Shown here one piece after another: positions 43,873 to 56,803 of a stretch of 64,000 nt of DNA. Numbering within the stretch: the first letter of the stretch is position 1; every line of letters starts with the position of its first letter. The notes beneath the pieces are model-generated. The model searched no databases, was not told the DNA's origin, and saw only the letters and a program-made list of their open reading frames with translations. The DNA is from an uncultured Clostridia bacterium (GTDB lineage: Bacteria > Bacillota > Clostridia > Christensenellales > Aristaeellaceae): contig CAKTZR010000002.1 in assembly GCA_934636105.1 (NCBI GenBank), forward strand, positions 1 to 64,000, in the 5' to 3' direction. The position numbers were made by a program, and so were the translations under genes.

Positions 43873-43890
43873 TTTTCCCATTGCTTTTCG

Positions 43891-43919
43891 GGAGGTCTCT
43901 TTCAGAGGCCTCCTTTTTT
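43891..43919 (+). terminator. Terminator of the flavoprotein gene
   Basis: GGAGGTCTCT and AGAGGCCTCC form a 10-bp stem (one G-U pair) with a TTC loop, followed by TTTTTT. Confidence 0.9.
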
Positions 43920-43936
43920 GCCGCCTTTCTGTCCGC

Positions 43937-43965
43937 TTGACAGTTTTCCCCGCCGGGTTTACAAT
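43937..43965 (+). promoter_or_regulatory. Strong sigma-A promoter before the small envelope protein and dnaE
   Basis: Perfect TTGACA, a 17-base spacer and TACAAT, 37 bases before the following ATG. Confidence 0.8.
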
Positions 43966-44002
43966 AAGAATGGTTTATTTTCATTTTCGATAAGGAGCTT
44001 TC

Positions 44003-44566
44003 ATGAAAAAATCCACGGTTCAATATATTGCGGCGCTCATCGTCTGTTTCGCCGTCGGCTGCGGTATCGCGCTGGGGCTGAACGCTTACGACCGGAGTGC
44101 CGAGTGCATCACCCCGATTTCCGGCGGGCAGACCATCGATTTTTCGGCCTACGGCTTCACGCTGACCGTACCGGAGGACTTCGCGCTCAACGATTACACC
44201 ACCAACAACGCGGCGGAGGGCGGCAATGCCCTCTTGGCCGGATGCGCTTACGGCGATATCGGCGAGCTGTATATCTTCTGCTATGCCAACGATTCTGGCG
44301 ACGAGCTGAAGCAGTATGACGAGCAGGAAGTCGTCACCTATTACATGAACGCGGGCGCGACCGACGTTCGCATGCGCACGCTCGGCGGCCGCCGCTTCAT
44401 CTGCTACCGCGCGACGGTCGATGGGCAGGACGGCGAGGAAACGTGGGATACCTACGAAACATGGAATGCGGATATCCAGATTACCTTTGAAACCCGCATG
44501 AGCCCGAACGACGTGCTGCCGATTCTGGCGACCATCGCGTTCACCCCCATCGCACAAGAGAATTGA
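44003..44566 (+). CDS. Membrane-anchored hypothetical protein
   Basis: A 187-residue protein with an N-terminal membrane or signal segment (STVQYIAALIVCFAVGCG) and an extracytoplasmic domain with predicted beta-strands (TIDFSAYGFTLTVPEDFALND; TWNADIQITFETRMSP). The pattern YGFTLTVPEDF resembles PsbP/MOG1-like small domains, but I do not assign a family. AAGGAG precedes ATG 44003. It lies 15 bases before dnaE and may be co-transcribed from the strong promoter at 43937. Confidence 0.65.
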   Translation: MKKSTVQYIAALIVCFAVGCGIALGLNAYDRSAECITPISGGQTIDFSAYGFTLTVPEDFALNDYTTNNAAEGGNALLAGCAYGDIGELYIFCYANDSGDELKQYDEQEVVTYYMNAGATDVRMRTLGGRRFICYRATVDGQDGEETWDTYETWNADIQITFETRMSPNDVLPILATIAFTPIAQEN

Positions 44567-44581
44567 CAAGGAGCATCTTTC

Positions 44582-47500
44582 ATGGCTTTCGCACATCTTC
44601 ATCTGCATACCGAATACAGCCTGCTGGACGGCGCAAATCGCATCGGTCCCCTGCTCGACCGCATCAAGGAGCTGGGCATGGACGCCTGCGCCATCACCGA
44701 CCACGGCGTGATGTATGGCGTGGTCGATTTTTACACCGAGGCGAAAAAGCGCGGCATTCATCCGGTCATCGGCTGTGAAATCTATGTGTGCGAAAACATG
44801 GACGACCGCAGCGCCGCCAACGGCATGCGCGCCATGAACCACCTGATTCTGCTGTGCGAAACGCAGGAAGGCTATCAAAATCTAACCAAACTGGTCAGCG
44901 AAGGCTGGACGCGCGGCTTCTACTATCGCCCGCGCGTGGATATGGCGACGCTCAAAAAATACAGCAAGGGCCTGATCGCGTCGAGCGCCTGTCTCTCCGG
45001 CAAGCTGGACAGGCTGCTGCTGGACGGCAATTTCGAATCCGCCTGCGCCCATGCCCGCGAGATGGAGAGCATCTTCGGCAAGGGCAATTATTTCGTGGAA
45101 ATCATGGATCACGATCTGGAGGATGAGAAGCGCGTCGTGCCGCTGCTCGTGCAGGTCAGCCGCGAAACGGGCATTCCCCTGTTGGCGACGAACGACTGCC
45201 ACTACCTCTGCCGTGAGGACGCAGATGCGCAGGAAGTCCTCATGTGCATCCAGACGGGCAAGACGCTCGACGACGCCAACCGCATGCGCATGGAGACCCG
45301 CGAGCTGTACGTCAAGAGCGAGGAGGAAATGCGCAAAGTCTTCCCCGAATATGCCGACGCGATTGAGCGCACGGAGGAGGTCGCCAAGCGCTGTCACGTT
45401 GATTTCGTCTTCGGCGAAACCAAATTGCCCCGCTTCCCCACCGAGGCGGGCGAGACCAGCGAACAGATGTTCCGCCGCCTGTGCGAAAAGGGACTGGCGG
45501 AACGCTATCAGCCCGTCACGCAGGAAGCCCGCGACCGCATGGAATACGAAATCGGCGTGATTTCCAAGATGGGTTATGTCGATTACTTCCTGATCGTCTG
45601 GGATTTCATCAACTACGCCCGCAGTCAGGGCATTGTCGTCGGCCCGGGGCGCGGTTCCGGCGCTGGCTCCATCGTCGCCTACTGCATGTATATCACCCAG
45701 CTTGATCCGCTGCGTTACAGCCTGCTGTTCGAGCGATTCCTCAACCCGGAACGCGTCTCCATGCCGGATATCGATGTGGATTTCTGCTATGAGCGCCGTC
45801 AGGAGGTCATCGATTACGTTGCCCGCCGCTATGGCGCGGATCACGTCAGCCAGATCATCACCTTCGGAACGATGAGCGCCCGTGCCGTCGTGCGCGATGT
45901 GGGCCGCGTGCTGGGCTATCCGTATGCGGAGGTGGACGCGGTTTCCAAATCCATTCCCTTTGAGCTGAACATGACGCTCGCCCGCGCGCTGGAAATTTCG
46001 CCGGAGCTGAAAAAGAACTATCAGGAGGATGCGCGCGTCAAGCGGCTGATCGACACCAGCCGCGCGCTCGAGGGCCTGCCCCGCCACGCCTCCACCCATG
46101 CGGCGGGCGTGCTCATCACCGATAAGCCCGTCACCGATTACGTGCCGCTTCAGCGCAACGACGAGGTCATCACGACGCAGTTCCCGATGGGCACGATTGA
46201 AAAGCTCGGCCTGCTCAAGATGGATTTCCTCGGTCTGCGCACGCTGACCGTCATTCGCGACGCGCTCGATCTCATGCGCGACGCGGGCGTGGATATGAAA
46301 GCCGAGGATATTCCGCTGGACGATCAGGCCGTGTACGACATGATCTCCGAGGGCGAGACGGACGGCGTGTTCCAGCTCGAATCCGGCGGCATGCGCAGCT
46401 TCCTGTCCAACATGAAGCCGCAGAATTTTGAAGATATCATCGCCGCGATTTCGCTCTATCGCCCCGGCCCGATGGATTCCATCCCCCGCTATATCGAGGG
46501 CAAAAATAATCCCAGCGCCATTCACTACCTCCATCCCAAGCTCAAGCCCATTTTGGATGTCACCTACGGCTGCATGGTCTATCAGGAGCAGGTCATGCAG
46601 ATTGTGCGTGATCTGGCAGGCTATTCGTATGGCCGAAGCGACCTCGTGCGCCGCGCGATGGCGAAAAAGAAGCACGACGTGATGGCCAAGGAGCGCGAAA
46701 TCTTCATCAACGGCTTGGTGGAAGACGGCAAGGTGGTCGTCCCCGGGTGTGTGCGCAACGGCGTGAGCGCCGAAATCGCCAGCCAGCTTTTCGACGAAAT
46801 GACTGCTTTTGCTTCCTACGCGTTCAACAAGTCCCATGCGGCGGCTTACGGCGTGGTCGCTGTGCGCACGGGCTGGCTCAAGCGCCATTATCCCGTGCAG
46901 TTCTTCGCCGCGCTGCTCAACTCCGTCTCCTCCGACAGCGGCAAAGTCGCGGAGTATTCTCAGTATTGCCGCAAACACGGCATTCCGCTTCTCCCGCCGG
47001 ATATCAACCAGAGCGTGCGCAAGTTCTCCGTCGGCCAAAATGCGGAGGGCGTAAGCGGTATCCGCTTCGGTTTGGGCGCGATTAAGTCGTGCGGCGATAA
47101 AGCGATCGATTCCATCATCGATCAACGCCGCCGGGGCGGGCCGTATAAGGATATCTTCGATTTCTGTACGCGCATGGATTCCGAGCAGGTCAACAAGCGC
47201 GTCGTCGAATCGCTGATTCTCTCCGGCGCGATGGATTGCACTGGCGCGAAACGCACGCAGCTGATGGCCGTTTATGAAAACGCACTGGACGGCGCAAATA
47301 AGAACCGCCGCAGCAACGTGGCCGGGCAGATGTCCCTGTTCGGCGACGGACTGCTCGAAGAAGTCAAGCCCGCTCTGCCGGATATCCCGGAATACAACCT
47401 TCGCACCATGCTGAGCCTTGAAAAAAACGTGACCGGCTTGTATATTTCCGGCCATCCGCTCGGCGAATACGGCAAGGCGCTTTCCGCCTTGGAGATGAAC

Positions 47501-48088
47501 ACTTCGCGATTGGCCGAGCTGCTGGAAGCGCCGGATCACGGCCTGTCCGCCGACGGCCTGCGCGTGCGCATGGGCGGCATGCTCACCGAAGTGCGGCAAA
47601 AAGCAACCAAGGCGGGCAATCTGATGGGTTTTGCCACGCTTGAAGATTTAACCGGAACCATCGAAGCGCTTGTTTTCCCGAAGGTGCTTGAGCGCGTTTC
47701 CACCGAACTGATGCCCGACAGCGCCGTGGTTCTCGGCGGCCGCCTTTCCATCCGCGAGGAAGAAGACCCGAAGCTGCTGCTCGATACCGTCGAGCAGCTC
47801 TATACCGATGCAGAACTGGATCAAATGAGCGACAAAGGCGCGCTTTCCCCCGCCGTCAAGCAGCTTCTGCCGGGCAATACGCTCTATTTGCGTCTGCCCA
47901 GCGACAGCGCCATCAGCATGATTAAGCCGATTTTGCAGCGTTTTTCCGGCGCGAAACCCGTTATCCTCTATATCGAAAGCACCGGTGCGAAACTCCGCGC
48001 CCCGCAGAACCTCTTTGTCTCCCCCACGCAGGAATTGATCGATACCCTTTCGGATATGCTCGGTGCAAAGAATGTCGTGCTGAAATAA
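44582..48088 (+). CDS. dnaE: DNA polymerase III alpha subunit DnaE
   Basis: A 1168-residue C-family polymerase. The PHP domain opens AFAHLHLHTEYSLLDG and contains ITDHGVMYG. The palm catalytic aspartates are in MPDIDVDFCYE (about residue 397), with GPGRGSGAGSIVAY before it and HASTHAAGVLI (about 502). A helix-hairpin-helix and a C-terminal OB-fold (RVRMGGMLTEVRQK) complete the protein. It is the DnaE type that in Firmicutes works beside PolC. AAGGAG lies before ATG 44582. Its length is normal and no key residue is missing. Confidence 0.97.
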   Translation: MAFAHLHLHTEYSLLDGANRIGPLLDRIKELGMDACAITDHGVMYGVVDFYTEAKKRGIHPVIGCEIYVCENMDDRSAANGMRAMNHLILLCETQEGYQNLTKLVSEGWTRGFYYRPRVDMATLKKYSKGLIASSACLSGKLDRLLLDGNFESACAHAREMESIFGKGNYFVEIMDHDLEDEKRVVPLLVQVSRETGIPLLATNDCHYLCREDADAQEVLMCIQTGKTLDDANRMRMETRELYVKSEEEMRKVFPEYADAIERTEEVAKRCHVDFVFGETKLPRFPTEAGETSEQMFRRLCEKGLAERYQPVTQEARDRMEYEIGVISKMGYVDYFLIVWDFINYARSQGIVVGPGRGSGAGSIVAYCMYITQLDPLRYSLLFERFLNPERVSMPDIDVDFCYERRQEVIDYVARRYGADHVSQIITFGTMSARAVVRDVGRVLGYPYAEVDAVSKSIPFELNMTLARALEISPELKKNYQEDARVKRLIDTSRALEGLPRHASTHAAGVLITDKPVTDYVPLQRNDEVITTQFPMGTIEKLGLLKMDFLGLRTLTVIRDALDLMRDAGVDMKAEDIPLDDQAVYDMISEGETDGVFQLESGGMRSFLSNMKPQNFEDIIAAISLYRPGPMDSIPRYIEGKNNPSAIHYLHPKLKPILDVTYGCMVYQEQVMQIVRDLAGYSYGRSDLVRRAMAKKKHDVMAKEREIFINGLVEDGKVVVPGCVRNGVSAEIASQLFDEMTAFASYAFNKSHAAAYGVVAVRTGWLKRHYPVQFFAALLNSVSSDSGKVAEYSQYCRKHGIPLLPPDINQSVRKFSVGQNAEGVSGIRFGLGAIKSCGDKAIDSIIDQRRRGGPYKDIFDFCTRMDSEQVNKRVVESLILSGAMDCTGAKRTQLMAVYENALDGANKNRRSNVAGQMSLFGDGLLEEVKPALPDIPEYNLRTMLSLEKNVTGLYISGHPLGEYGKALSALEMNTSRLAELLEAPDHGLSADGLRVRMGGMLTEVRQKATKAGNLMGFATLEDLTGTIEALVFPKVLERVSTELMPDSAVVLGGRLSIREEEDPKLLLDTVEQLYTDAELDQMSDKGALSPAVKQLLPGNTLYLRLPSDSAISMIKPILQRFSGAKPVILYIESTGAKLRAPQNLFVSPTQELIDTLSDMLGAKNVVLK

Positions 48089-48090
48089 GC

Positions 48091-48126
48091 AAAAAGCAGA
48101 AGCCCGCAAAGCTCCTGCTTTTTTCG
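48091..48126. terminator. Bidirectional terminator after dnaE
   Basis: AGCAGAAGC and GCTCCTGCT pair around CCGCAAA; A-run before and T-run after make it usable from both sides, for dnaE and the convergent SH3 gene. Confidence 0.8.
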
Positions 48127-48132
48127 TATATT

Positions 48133-49671
48133 TTATTTTTCGTAGGTCAGCGTCGGCGCGTTCTTATCCAGCTTGGTGACATAAACCACATAATCCCGCA
48201 CAAAGCCATACGTCTTGCCGGAAGCCGTCACGACCTCGTACCACGTTTCTTCCTTCACGCCCACATATTTGGCGAGGATTTGCAGCTCCATGCCGTTGCC
48301 GAGCTGACGAACCACCTTCGCATTGGCCAGCGGTTCTTCGCGCACATTGGCGGCCCGATTGGTCGTCGCGCTGCCGATCACCTCGCGATCCTGCAGGCTC
48401 TCGGTAGACGACGATGCAGAAGCCGCCGTACTCGTGCCTGTGCTCACGCTCTTGTCCAGCGTGATGACATAATCGCGCAGATAGCCGACCTTGGTGCCGT
48501 TTTGCGCCTGCGCTTTATACCAGACATTGCCCTTCGAATCCGTCAGCTGCTCGTAAATATTGATCTTCGTCCCTTTTTTGAGCTGGACAAGCACCTTGCC
48601 GCCCATCGTCTGACGCAGGTTCGCCGCGCGGTTCGTTTTGCCGGTGGCAATCACCTCGCCGCTGTCGGCCGTTCCTGCGGAAGCTGTCGTATCCGTCGTG
48701 TCTTCGGTCTCGCTCTGGCTTGTGCCAACCGTCGCAGATGCGGAGAGCTTTGCCGTCACGACATAGTCGCGCATCCAGCCCTCGTCCTTGCTGTCATCCA
48801 CGGTCACGGAATACCAGAGTTTGCCCGTGGAATCCGTCTTGGCCTCATGAATGGTGACGCTTTCGCCCTTTTTGATGGTCTTTTTCACCTTGGCGTTCGC
48901 CGACATATCGGCGCGCAGCTTCGCGTCCCGGTTGACCGTACCCGTTCCAATGTCAACGACAGGCGTCGGCGTCGGTTCGGGCGTGGGGCTCGGAGTCGGG
49001 CTGGGCGACGGCGTAGGCGTGGCCGTCGGTTCAGGCGTAGGCGTCGGCGTATTGGTCAGGATAATCGGCAGCGGCGTATCCGTCGCGCCCGGCGTGGCCG
49101 TCGGTTCTGCCGTCGCAATCACGGGTTCCGGCGTTTCGATTTCCGTATCGCCATAGCCGACGTCCGGGCTCGCATCGTCATAACCCGTGTCGATCAACCC
49201 GGCATTGTCATACCCGTTCTCGTCGCCGCCCGCGCTCCACGTGTCATCCGGCGTGTCGTCATAGCCGCTTGCGTCGGGTGCAGCCGTCGTGTCACCCACA
49301 GGGCCGAAGACAATCGGCGCGGGATTGGTCGTCTGTTCGGGAATCATATCGACCGTCTCGCTCGGCTGAACCGTGTCCGTTTGATCCTTCTGATCCTTTT
49401 TATTGGTCAGCACCGCACGGACGATGACCAGCGCAATCAGAATCACAACGAGCAGCACAATCACGCCGCCAAGCAGCTTCACCGTTCCGCCGGTGCTTCC
49501 GCCCTTGCGCGCGCCCTTCTTCACACGGGAAGTATCCTCCTCGTCATCGTCATATTCGTCATACGCGTCGTCGTACTCGTCCTCATAATCGTCATCGGAG
49601 ATATTTTGATAAGGGCTGCTGCGCTTCGGCTGTTCGAAGTCGCCGTCCTCATAATCGCGGTTTCTGGCCAT
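48133..49671 (-). CDS. Membrane protein with three SH3b repeats
   Basis: A 512-residue protein with an acidic, Asp/Tyr-rich cytoplasmic N-terminus (about 1-50, DDDYEDEYDDAYDEYDDDEED), one membrane helix (GGVIVLLVVILIALVIVRAV, about 67-86), a long Thr/Pro linker of PTPEPT units (about 180-240) and three bacterial SH3 domains, each starting with N-R-(A/D)-x-(L/V)-R and containing GT/NG-x-x-(V/I)-x-I. It is probably a cell-wall-binding surface protein. It has a clear promoter and a convergent terminator. No enzyme domain is present. Confidence 0.83.
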   Translation of the reverse strand: MARNRDYEDGDFEQPKRSSPYQNISDDDYEDEYDDAYDEYDDDEEDTSRVKKGARKGGSTGGTVKLLGGVIVLLVVILIALVIVRAVLTNKKDQKDQTDTVQPSETVDMIPEQTTNPAPIVFGPVGDTTAAPDASGYDDTPDDTWSAGGDENGYDNAGLIDTGYDDASPDVGYGDTEIETPEPVIATAEPTATPGATDTPLPIILTNTPTPTPEPTATPTPSPSPTPSPTPEPTPTPVVDIGTGTVNRDAKLRADMSANAKVKKTIKKGESVTIHEAKTDSTGKLWYSVTVDDSKDEGWMRDYVVTAKLSASATVGTSQSETEDTTDTTASAGTADSGEVIATGKTNRAANLRQTMGGKVLVQLKKGTKINIYEQLTDSKGNVWYKAQAQNGTKVGYLRDYVITLDKSVSTGTSTAASASSSTESLQDREVIGSATTNRAANVREEPLANAKVVRQLGNGMELQILAKYVGVKEETWYEVVTASGKTYGFVRDYVVYVTKLDKNAPTLTYEK

Positions 49672-49734
49672 GGATGCCCCTCCTTAAACCCGCGGCAAAC
49701 CGCCGCAGGTACAATTCGATCATTGTATACGACC

Positions 49735-49763
49735 ATTATAAAGTTTTTGTCACAGAGTTGCAA
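49735..49763 (-). promoter_or_regulatory. Sigma-A promoter of the SH3-repeat gene
   Basis: On the minus strand TTGCAA, a 17-base spacer and TATAAT, 64 bases before the start. Confidence 0.75.
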
Positions 49764-49836
49764 GCTTTTTTAACTTTTTCGTCAAAAATTGGCATCCGCG
49801 GTCAACGCGGCCGATTGGCTGCAGCTTCCGATCAAG

Positions 49837-49881
49837 CAAAAAGCCCCGTTCCTCTCCGCGTCTGCGGAAAAGAACGGGGCT
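49837..49881 (-). terminator. Terminator of nifJ
   Basis: On the minus strand AGCCCCGTTC...GAACGGGGCT forms a 10-bp stem with an inner CCGC/GCGG pairing, followed by TTTTT. It lies 42 bases after the nifJ stop. Confidence 0.88.
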
Positions 49882-49922
49882 TATGCTTTACATCAATCCC
49901 TACCGGGGACTGTCAGCCGATC

Positions 49923-53402
<3,480 letters not shown>

Positions 53403-53499
53403 TGGTAAAAACCTCCCTATGTGAATCAAGGTTTAACGCCTCTGTGAGAAGCCCGATCGCGCAGGGATCGTCGCAAACGGACATTTCTCGACGTTTTCT

Positions 53500-53528
53500 A
53501 TTATAGCCTTCCTGCAATTTAATGTCAA
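53500..53528 (-). promoter_or_regulatory. Consensus sigma-A promoter of nifJ
   Basis: On the minus strand a perfect TTGACA, 17-base spacer and perfect TATAAT, 98 bases before the nifJ start. The 337-base gap between nifJ and the next gene holds this promoter and a divergent one at 53652; no gene is seen. Confidence 0.9.
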
Positions 53529-53651
53529 CCGCGACAGGAAAATTCGCGTCACTTTTGAGCAGATTTTGGCGCTTATGGAAGAAATCAGCCCCCGCTTATG
53601 CCCTATGCACACATCATCTGACGACGGACGACGCGCCTGCGCGCTTTTTTC

Positions 53652-53680
53652 TTGACAATCGCCCCGCTTCTTTGTACAAT
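53652..53680 (+). promoter_or_regulatory. Sigma-A promoter of the glucosyltransferase-like operon
   Basis: TTGACA, a 17-base spacer and TACAAT, 60 bases before the first gene of the plus-strand operon. Confidence 0.82.
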
Positions 53681-53739
53681 CGTTTCAGAAATGATGAACG
53701 GAATCCGTTTCCGATTTTTTATATAAAGGCGGGTGCAGC

Positions 53740-55260
53740 ATGATGCTTCAAAACGCCTCCCGCGCCAGACGGTGCGCAGGCTGGACGTCCCTTTTTGTCT
53801 TTTTGGCCTATGGCTGCCGCGCCCTGTCCACGGGCTTCGGCGGCGACGGCGCGCTCATCAGTATGAACGGTCAGGCCGCTTATCAGGCTTCCCTCGGGCG
53901 CTTTCTGCAGCCCGTCTATTGGCTGGTTCGCGGCCGTCTGGTTGTGCCGAGCGTCGTCGTGCTGTTCACAGCGGCGTTTCTTTCGCTGACCTGCCTGATT
54001 GTCGCCAATCTGTTTGAGCTGAACGGTTCGCGCGAGATCGCTCTGCTGAGCGGTCTGCTTGTCACGCATGAAACTTTCGTCGTCACCGCCGCAACCTATC
54101 TGCCGTGGATGGATGTGTATGCCCTCGCCCTGCTTCTTTCCGCGCTGGGCACGTCGTGCTTCCTCTCCGGCGGGCGGAAAGCGTGGATCTGCCCGGTTTT
54201 CTTCATGCTGTCACTGGGGCTGTATCAAAGCTATCTGCCTGTCGCAGCCGTGCTGATGATTCTGGCGCTGATCCGCCGCACGCTGGGCGGCGAACGCCCC
54301 GGCCGCGTCTTCCAAACCGGGCTGCTGGCCTGCGCATCGCTCGTCGCAGGGCTGCTGCTCTATGCGCTCGCGTTCAAAGTCGTGCTGGCTGTTGCGGGCA
54401 GCAGCGCTTCCTTTGATTATAACGGCGTCGGCTCGCTCGGTTCCTTCGATTTTGCAAGCATTCCGCGCTATCTGCTGGATACCGTGCTCACGCCGCTCCG
54501 CTTTCTGTTCGTCCCCGGCTCAAACGCCATCCCGTCGCATGCGCCGTCGATTTCGGCAGTTCTTAACCTTGCGCTGCTCCTGCTTGTGCTGGTCATGCTG
54601 ATGGTTCGCGCCAAGCCGCTTCCCACAAGCGCCAAGGCGATGCTTCTGCTGCTCGTCTTCCTGCTGATTCCGGGCTGTAACTTTGTGCAGTTCATCTGGC
54701 AGGGCACGGTCAGCGGGCTGACGATTTACGCCTATGTCTTCTTTGATGTGGTGGCGCTGCTTCTGGCCGTAGCGGCGCTTCGCATGCGGCAGCCGTTCGC
54801 CCGTCTCGCCGCAAGAATGGCTCAGCTTCTTCTCTGCGTCGTCATCCTGCAAAACACAATGCTCGCCCATCAGCTTTCCACAAAGCGCAGTCTGGAGTTC
54901 TCCTCCACGCTGTCCGCGTTCACCCGCATTCTGGACGAAGCCGAGCAAACGCCCGGCTATGTGCCCGGCGAAACGCCCGTCGTGCTCATCGGCATGCTTC
55001 CTTCGTCGAGCATATCGATGGAGCGGCCGGGCTTCGAAACGTCTGCCGCTCATCAGGGCGCTCGTTATACCTATGCCGCCGCATATGAGGGCGCAAATTC
55101 GTGGTATGTGCGCATGATTCTCGGCGAACACGTCAATCTGGTCGAGGACAGCGTCATGCGCAGCCTGTCCGCTTCGCCCGAAGCGCAGGCCATGCCGTGT
55201 TATCCGCAGGCCGGCTTCTGCCAGATGGTCGGCGATCTGCTTTACATCCGCATCAGCTGA
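53740..55260 (+). CDS. Polytopic membrane protein, GtrII-like glucosyltransferase domain (copy 1)
   Basis: A 506-residue protein with about 10-11 membrane helices and a C-terminal extracytoplasmic domain of about 120 residues. The features GFGGDGALISMNGQ (about residues 30-45, an acidic residue in the first outside loop), LYQSYLPVAA (about 166) and TIYAYVFFD are similar to GtrII-type glucosyltransferases that modify surface glycans using lipid-linked sugars. The C-terminal part (ETPVVLIGMLPSSSIS ... NLVEDSVMRSL) is shared with the next gene. It is the first gene of a three-gene operon. The family is likely; the donor and acceptor are unknown. Confidence 0.72.
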   Translation: MMLQNASRARRCAGWTSLFVFLAYGCRALSTGFGGDGALISMNGQAAYQASLGRFLQPVYWLVRGRLVVPSVVVLFTAAFLSLTCLIVANLFELNGSREIALLSGLLVTHETFVVTAATYLPWMDVYALALLLSALGTSCFLSGGRKAWICPVFFMLSLGLYQSYLPVAAVLMILALIRRTLGGERPGRVFQTGLLACASLVAGLLLYALAFKVVLAVAGSSASFDYNGVGSLGSFDFASIPRYLLDTVLTPLRFLFVPGSNAIPSHAPSISAVLNLALLLLVLVMLMVRAKPLPTSAKAMLLLLVFLLIPGCNFVQFIWQGTVSGLTIYAYVFFDVVALLLAVAALRMRQPFARLAARMAQLLLCVVILQNTMLAHQLSTKRSLEFSSTLSAFTRILDEAEQTPGYVPGETPVVLIGMLPSSSISMERPGFETSAAHQGARYTYAAAYEGANSWYVRMILGEHVNLVEDSVMRSLSASPEAQAMPCYPQAGFCQMVGDLLYIRIS

Positions 55261-55287
55261 ACGATCCGTACCAAGGAGTGAATGACT

Positions 55288-56778
55288 ATGAATCTGACTT
55301 CCATCTTTCCCGGAGCAAACCCGAAAAATCTGCGCAGAATCGCCGTCTTGGCGCTGGCAATGGTGCTCGTTGCGCATGGCTTCTGCTTTTTCAACCTCAC
55401 CTATTCCGGCCAGTCCGTGATGCTCAACGCCGCTAAAGGCAGCTCGTCGCAGATTTCCTCCGGCGCGTTCCTGCTGCCGATGTATTGGCGTGTGCGCGGC
55501 GCAATCAGCGCACCGCTCTGGGTCGGGCTGCTCAGCGCGGGCTATCTGGCGCTCACCGCGATGCTCATCGGCGCGCTGCTCGGCGTATCCTCGCCGTATC
55601 TGACCGCCATGCTCGCCGGAGCCGTCACACTTTCCCCCTCCGTGCTGGCCGTCTTCGCCGGATCGATTCATACGGCGGACGCGGTCTTCCTTTCCATGCT
55701 GCTGGCCGCCTGCGCCGTGGTGCTCTGTCTGCGCATTCGCGCGGGCGCGCTGCTCGGCGCGCTGGTGCTGGCCGCCGCGCAGGCACTGGATCGTTCCGCC
55801 CTCGCTTTTTATCTGGGGCTGACCATCGTCTGCGTCGTTAAGGGGCTTCTGGATTCGGAGGAATCCACGCGCATCATCGCCCGCCGCGCTCTCCGTGCGC
55901 TGCTCTGCGTCATTCTCGGCATGGCCGTCTACGCAGGCGGCTTCCTGCTGTTTCTGCATCGCTTCGGTCTTGACCGCGAAGCCAAACTGCAAGCGCCCGC
56001 GGGCAAAAGCCTCGTCGGCGCGTGGCTCTACCCGATTCAGTTGCTTTTCAAGCCCCTGACGATTTATGCCCACGTCGGCGTTGTGCTCCATGCCCTGCTG
56101 ATTGCGCTGGGCGGCTTTGCGCTGCTCAAGCGCCTGCCCCGGTGCAGGGGGCGCATCCCGGCGCTGGCGCTGCTGATTGCGGTTTTCCCTCTGGTCATCA
56201 ACCTGCCTGCTTATTCCACTCTGCCTGCCGCACAGACGAGCATGCCTTATGTGCTGCTGGACGTGCTGCTGGTTGTGCTGCTGCAAGCCGCATTTGAGCA
56301 TTCCGTTGATGAGCGCCACATCGCCTATCGCGCGGGCGCGGTCATGCTGGGCGTTTCGCTGCTGGGCACGTCCATCTTCGCCAATCAGGTGTATCTCAAA
56401 AAAGCGCTGGAATTTGATTCCACCCTTTCTGTGATGACCCGCGTCATTGCCCGCGCCGAAGCCGTGCCGGAATTCAACCCCGGCGAAACGCCCGTGGCTT
56501 TCGTCGGCTCGATTGAGGATTCGTCGCTTTCCGTCGTCCACGAGGGTTTTGGAAAGCTGGACGCGCTGGACGCCGCGAAGAACAATTATGCCGCCGTGGA
56601 TGACGAGGGCAACACCTGGTACATGTGGGAAATCATGGGCTATCCGTTCAATCTGGTGGATGCTTTCACCCTCAGCCAACTTGCCGCGCGGGAGGATGTG
56701 CAGGCCATGCCCGCGTTCCCTGCGGCGGATTGCTGCCGCATGATCGACGGCACGCTGGTCATCAAATTGAACAACTAA
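55288..56778 (+). CDS. Polytopic membrane protein, GtrII-like glucosyltransferase domain (copy 2)
   Basis: A 496-residue paralogue of the preceding protein, with the same order of helices and the same closing domain (ETPVAFVGSIEDSSLS ... NLVDAFTLSQLAAREDVQAMPAFPAADCCRMIDGTLVIKL compared in pieces with the first copy's end). Sequence identity between copies is modest, so the duplication is old. The start at 55288 is preferred (AAGGAG nine bases upstream) over ATG 55282. The gene lies 27 bases after the first copy and 25 before the GNAT gene. Confidence 0.72.
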   Translation: MNLTSIFPGANPKNLRRIAVLALAMVLVAHGFCFFNLTYSGQSVMLNAAKGSSSQISSGAFLLPMYWRVRGAISAPLWVGLLSAGYLALTAMLIGALLGVSSPYLTAMLAGAVTLSPSVLAVFAGSIHTADAVFLSMLLAACAVVLCLRIRAGALLGALVLAAAQALDRSALAFYLGLTIVCVVKGLLDSEESTRIIARRALRALLCVILGMAVYAGGFLLFLHRFGLDREAKLQAPAGKSLVGAWLYPIQLLFKPLTIYAHVGVVLHALLIALGGFALLKRLPRCRGRIPALALLIAVFPLVINLPAYSTLPAAQTSMPYVLLDVLLVVLLQAAFEHSVDERHIAYRAGAVMLGVSLLGTSIFANQVYLKKALEFDSTLSVMTRVIARAEAVPEFNPGETPVAFVGSIEDSSLSVVHEGFGKLDALDAAKNNYAAVDDEGNTWYMWEIMGYPFNLVDAFTLSQLAAREDVQAMPAFPAADCCRMIDGTLVIKLNN

Positions 56779-56803
56779 TTCCATTTCATAAGGAGATATC
56801 GAG

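Noticed and set aside
41722..43881. A 719-codon minus-strand frame opposite the secreted flavoprotein
   Set aside because: Antisense shadow rich in Arg, His, Ala and Gly without any domain; the plus strand has signal peptide, FMN and FAD motifs.
48851..49156. Val/Gly/Ser-rich plus-strand frame
   Set aside because: Antisense to the Thr/Pro linker of the SH3-repeat protein; a product of the linker repeat.
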